A DNA stretch of 64,000 nucleotides, taken from positions 1 through 64,000 of the forward strand of contig NZ_JANCPR020000019.1 in assembly GCF_028657195.3 (NCBI RefSeq), read 5' to 3'. Each line of letters starts with the position of its first letter. Positions within the stretch are counted from its first letter, which is position 1. The position numbers were made by a program, and so were the translations under genes. The notes beneath the pieces were generated by a model. It was given only the letters and a program-made list of their open reading frames with translations, searched no databases and was not told the origin of the DNA. This DNA is from Streptomyces iconiensis (GTDB lineage Bacteria > Actinomycetota > Actinomycetes > Streptomycetales > Streptomycetaceae). Positions 62,022 through 64,000 of the stretch are shown here, piece by piece.

Positions 62022-63611
62022 CTAGTCACTCTCTTGTCGCTCGTCGGGGCGGCCGTGCGTGTCAGGTCCCTCCGCCGGGCCGCTGCCGGAGACGAAGGCG
62101 GCCAGCCCGGTGAAGGACTCCTCCGGCGGCACGCCCGAGGTGTCCTCCCCCGCGGGTGCGCTCATGGCGTGGCGGGGGCCCGGTACGTTCCTTGGCGGTC
62201 TGTCCCGCTTGGGCAGTCCGCCCGGTGTGGTGTCGCCGGTGAACGGCTCCTCGTCGAGCGGCTCCTCGTCGGGGCCGGCTGTCTGCAGCGGGCCGTCCGG
62301 GACGGTGGGAGGGCCGGCCGTCGCGGGCTCGGGTGCCCGCTGCGGCGTGGCCGACCGCCCCAAGGCCGACTCCGAGTACGGACGCTTGTCGAGGGGCTTG
62401 AAGTACCTGTGGGGCACCACGACGACGACGGCGGTGCCGAGCCACGGCGAGTCGTCGAAGGTGACGGTGATCCCGTGCTTGCGGGCGAGGTTGCCCACGA
62501 CGCGCAGGCCGAGCTGCGCGTCCTCCGCCAGGCCGCCGGGTCCCGAGCCGACGGCCACGCCGTTCAGCAGCCGCAACGCCTGACGCCTCTTCTCCTCCCT
62601 GAGCCCTGTGCCCGAGTCCTGGATCTCGATGCCCAGCCCGTTGGGCACTTCCCTGCCGGACACGATCACTGGCTCCGCCGGGGGCGAGTACCGGGACGCG
62701 TTGTCCATGAGGTGGGCGAAGATCAGCGTGAGGTGGTCGACCAGGTTGCCGTCCACGCCCAGTTCAGGAAGCCTGCGCACCTGTACGCGCCTGAACTCCT
62801 TGATACGGGCCATACCGCCCCGGACCACGCTGAGCAGCGGCTGCGGTGTCTGCCACTGCCTGCCCGGCCGGTCGGCCCCGCCCAGGACGACGATGCTGGC
62901 TGCCAGGCAGTCGGCCGGGCCGATCTCCTGGTCCAGATCCATGAGGTCCCGGGCGACCGCCGGCAGGCGGGAGTGCACGCCCTGCATCTCGTGCAGCTGG
63001 GCACGGATCTTGTTCGTGTAGACCTGCAGTCGGCTACCGATGCTCACCACCGACCGCCGGGCCGAGGTGCTGCGGTCGAACTCCTCCTCGATGGCGAGCA
63101 GGGAGGTCCGCAGAATCTTCCTGAACGTGCTCCGGAACTCCTCCGGTACGGCGGGGTCCTCGGCGAGCGGCCGGAGCACGTCGTCCATCGCCGCGTTCTG
63201 GCGCAGCTCGTCGACCGCCCTGGGCAGGAACTCCTCCGCCAGCCGGACCAGTTGCACCTTGTGCAGCTCGGTCAGCCGGGACAGCCCGGCGTACAGCGAG
63301 GAGACCTCGGTGGCGTGCTTCTCCTCCGCGGACGCCAGCCGCTGTTCCCACTGTTCCTTGTCCCGCGCCGCCTGTGTCCGGTGTTCCCCGGCGGCCTGGC
63401 GCGTCCGGCGTTCGGTGTAGAGCAGTCGCTCGACGCAGACGGCTGTGGCCGCTGTGGCCACCGCCCCGACGATGAGAGCGGTGAGCCTGGCCTGGGTCGT
63501 CCCCGTGGCCATCGCCACAAGCGTGGCCACACATATAGCGACGGGCAGGGACCACCATGCGTACCAGGCAGTTGGCAGCCGGGCCGCGGGTGGGGCGGAG
63601 GCAAGTTCCAT
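62022..63611 (-). CDS. cvnA: Conservon histidine-kinase-like sensor (CvnA-like)
   Basis: This is a 529-residue protein. Two membrane helices (about residues 12-32 and 38-58) are followed by a coiled coil and a long helical domain. An HATPase domain with N-box LMDNASRYS and a later G-box-like GLGIEIQDSG come next, then a long Pro/Gly/Glu-rich C-terminal tail of about 140 residues. No canonical H-box His is evident, as in other nitrate-sensor-like conservon kinases. It starts the operon; the signal is unknown. Confidence 0.92.
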   Translation of the reverse strand: MELASAPPAARLPTAWYAWWSLPVAICVATLVAMATGTTQARLTALIVGAVATAATAVCVERLLYTERRTRQAAGEHRTQAARDKEQWEQRLASAEEKHATEVSSLYAGLSRLTELHKVQLVRLAEEFLPRAVDELRQNAAMDDVLRPLAEDPAVPEEFRSTFRKILRTSLLAIEEEFDRSTSARRSVVSIGSRLQVYTNKIRAQLHEMQGVHSRLPAVARDLMDLDQEIGPADCLAASIVVLGGADRPGRQWQTPQPLLSVVRGGMARIKEFRRVQVRRLPELGVDGNLVDHLTLIFAHLMDNASRYSPPAEPVIVSGREVPNGLGIEIQDSGTGLREEKRRQALRLLNGVAVGSGPGGLAEDAQLGLRVVGNLARKHGITVTFDDSPWLGTAVVVVVPHRYFKPLDKRPYSESALGRSATPQRAPEPATAGPPTVPDGPLQTAGPDEEPLDEEPFTGDTTPGGLPKRDRPPRNVPGPRHAMSAPAGEDTSGVPPEESFTGLAAFVSGSGPAEGPDTHGRPDERQESD

Positions 63612-64000
63612 CGGGATCCTCAACCAATTACTGAAACGGGGGCGGTCGGAACGCACTCGTCGCACAGCCGGTGCCGTACGCGGAGGCGGCATTCACCGAA
63701 TCGCCTGCCGGTACTTCTGGTTGCTCGGATTCCGTGTGTTCCTTTTCTCGGGGCGCCAGGCGGGTGGGCGGCAGGCTCCGGCTCCCTGCGAGTGCTTCAA
63801 CTCGCCGGGCGTTGTGGAGTTTAGCGAGGAGAAGGTCCGCGTTGCAGAAGATGCTGTGTTCTGCCATGCATCTCGAATTTCCGTTCGGATGTAACGCGTG
63901 AGACTTTCCTGGCCCGTTCGCCGGGGCATCGCGCGGATGACGCCGCTGGAGACGGCGAACGGGCCACGTCCAGCGCACAGTCGGCGGAACGAGTGCGCAC
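63612..64000. other. Region upstream of the conservon, to the window edge
   Basis: No supported gene. A minus-strand frame in this region encodes a short peptide (starting MAEHSIFCN) of unknown kind, probably not a gene. The AT-richer stretch at about 63820-63900 may hold the conservon promoter. Confidence 0.45.

Overview
The window is high-GC actinobacterial DNA and almost certainly Streptomyces. It has modular type I polyketide synthase (PKS) genes, rare TTA codons placed in PKS and regulator genes, a LAL-type regulator, a conservon (cvnA-E), a DUF11/sortase pair and many GTG starts. The content suggests a chromosomal arm rather than the core: secondary metabolism, many one-step regulator/enzyme pairs, decayed insertion sequences and broken genes.

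Region by region. (1) 1-16.2 kb is the right edge of a PKS cluster. A truncated module (DH-ER-KR-ACP plus docking domain) is followed by a separate KS-AT-ACP protein that has no reductive domain and no thioesterase. Then come a TetR/SDR pair, an F420-type NADP oxidoreductase, a broken ABC exporter ATPase with an S26 peptidase-like gene, a TetR/MFS efflux pair and a LAL regulator that has lost its DNA-binding domain. (2) 16.3-25.5 kb has a self-regulated membrane protein/TetR operon with twin operators, an FMO-like flavoprotein, an SDR relic split by an IS5-type relic, an MDR/TetR pair and an ArsR/SDR/MFS unit. (3) 25.7-27.3 kb is a patch of less GC-rich DNA with a lipoprotein and a secreted I36-type peptidase inhibitor. 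(4) 27.3-41.2 kb is rich in relics (four transposase types, GNAT, MmyB-type regulator, VOC protein). Between them lie intact genes: TetR/HXXEE protein, a carboxymuconolactone decarboxylase-like protein, a decarboxylase-type amidohydrolase, MarR/FAD monooxygenase, a seven-bladed lectin-like propeller and a TPR protein. (5) 41.7-55 kb is a run of divergent regulator/enzyme pairs: CGNR/MBL, amidohydrolase/MarR, carotenoid oxygenase/PadR, LysR/cupin and Lrp/MFS-M20. A frameshifted LLM gene and a NUDIX gene lie among them. (6) 55-59 kb has a DinB-like protein, a repeat-rich DUF11 surface protein with a class E/F-like sortase, and a membrane-anchored M23 peptidase. (7) 59.4-63.6 kb is a complete conservon on the minus strand.

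How the genes work together. The two PKS proteins carry matching docking regions and act in sequence; the second is built to present an unreduced beta-keto thioester for release by something other than a fused thioesterase. The flanking pathway genes (LAL activator, ABC exporter) are damaged, so the right flank of the cluster may be degenerating. Most of the remaining window consists of small, independently switched stress or detoxification units, several with recognisable inverted-repeat operators between the regulator and its target. The conservon is a tightly coupled signalling operon (histidine-kinase-like sensor, roadblock, DUF742, GTPase) ending in a P450 that lacks the EXXR motif.

All calls are from reading translated sequence and DNA; no database searches were run. 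Start codons, domain borders and operators are judgements from sequence context.
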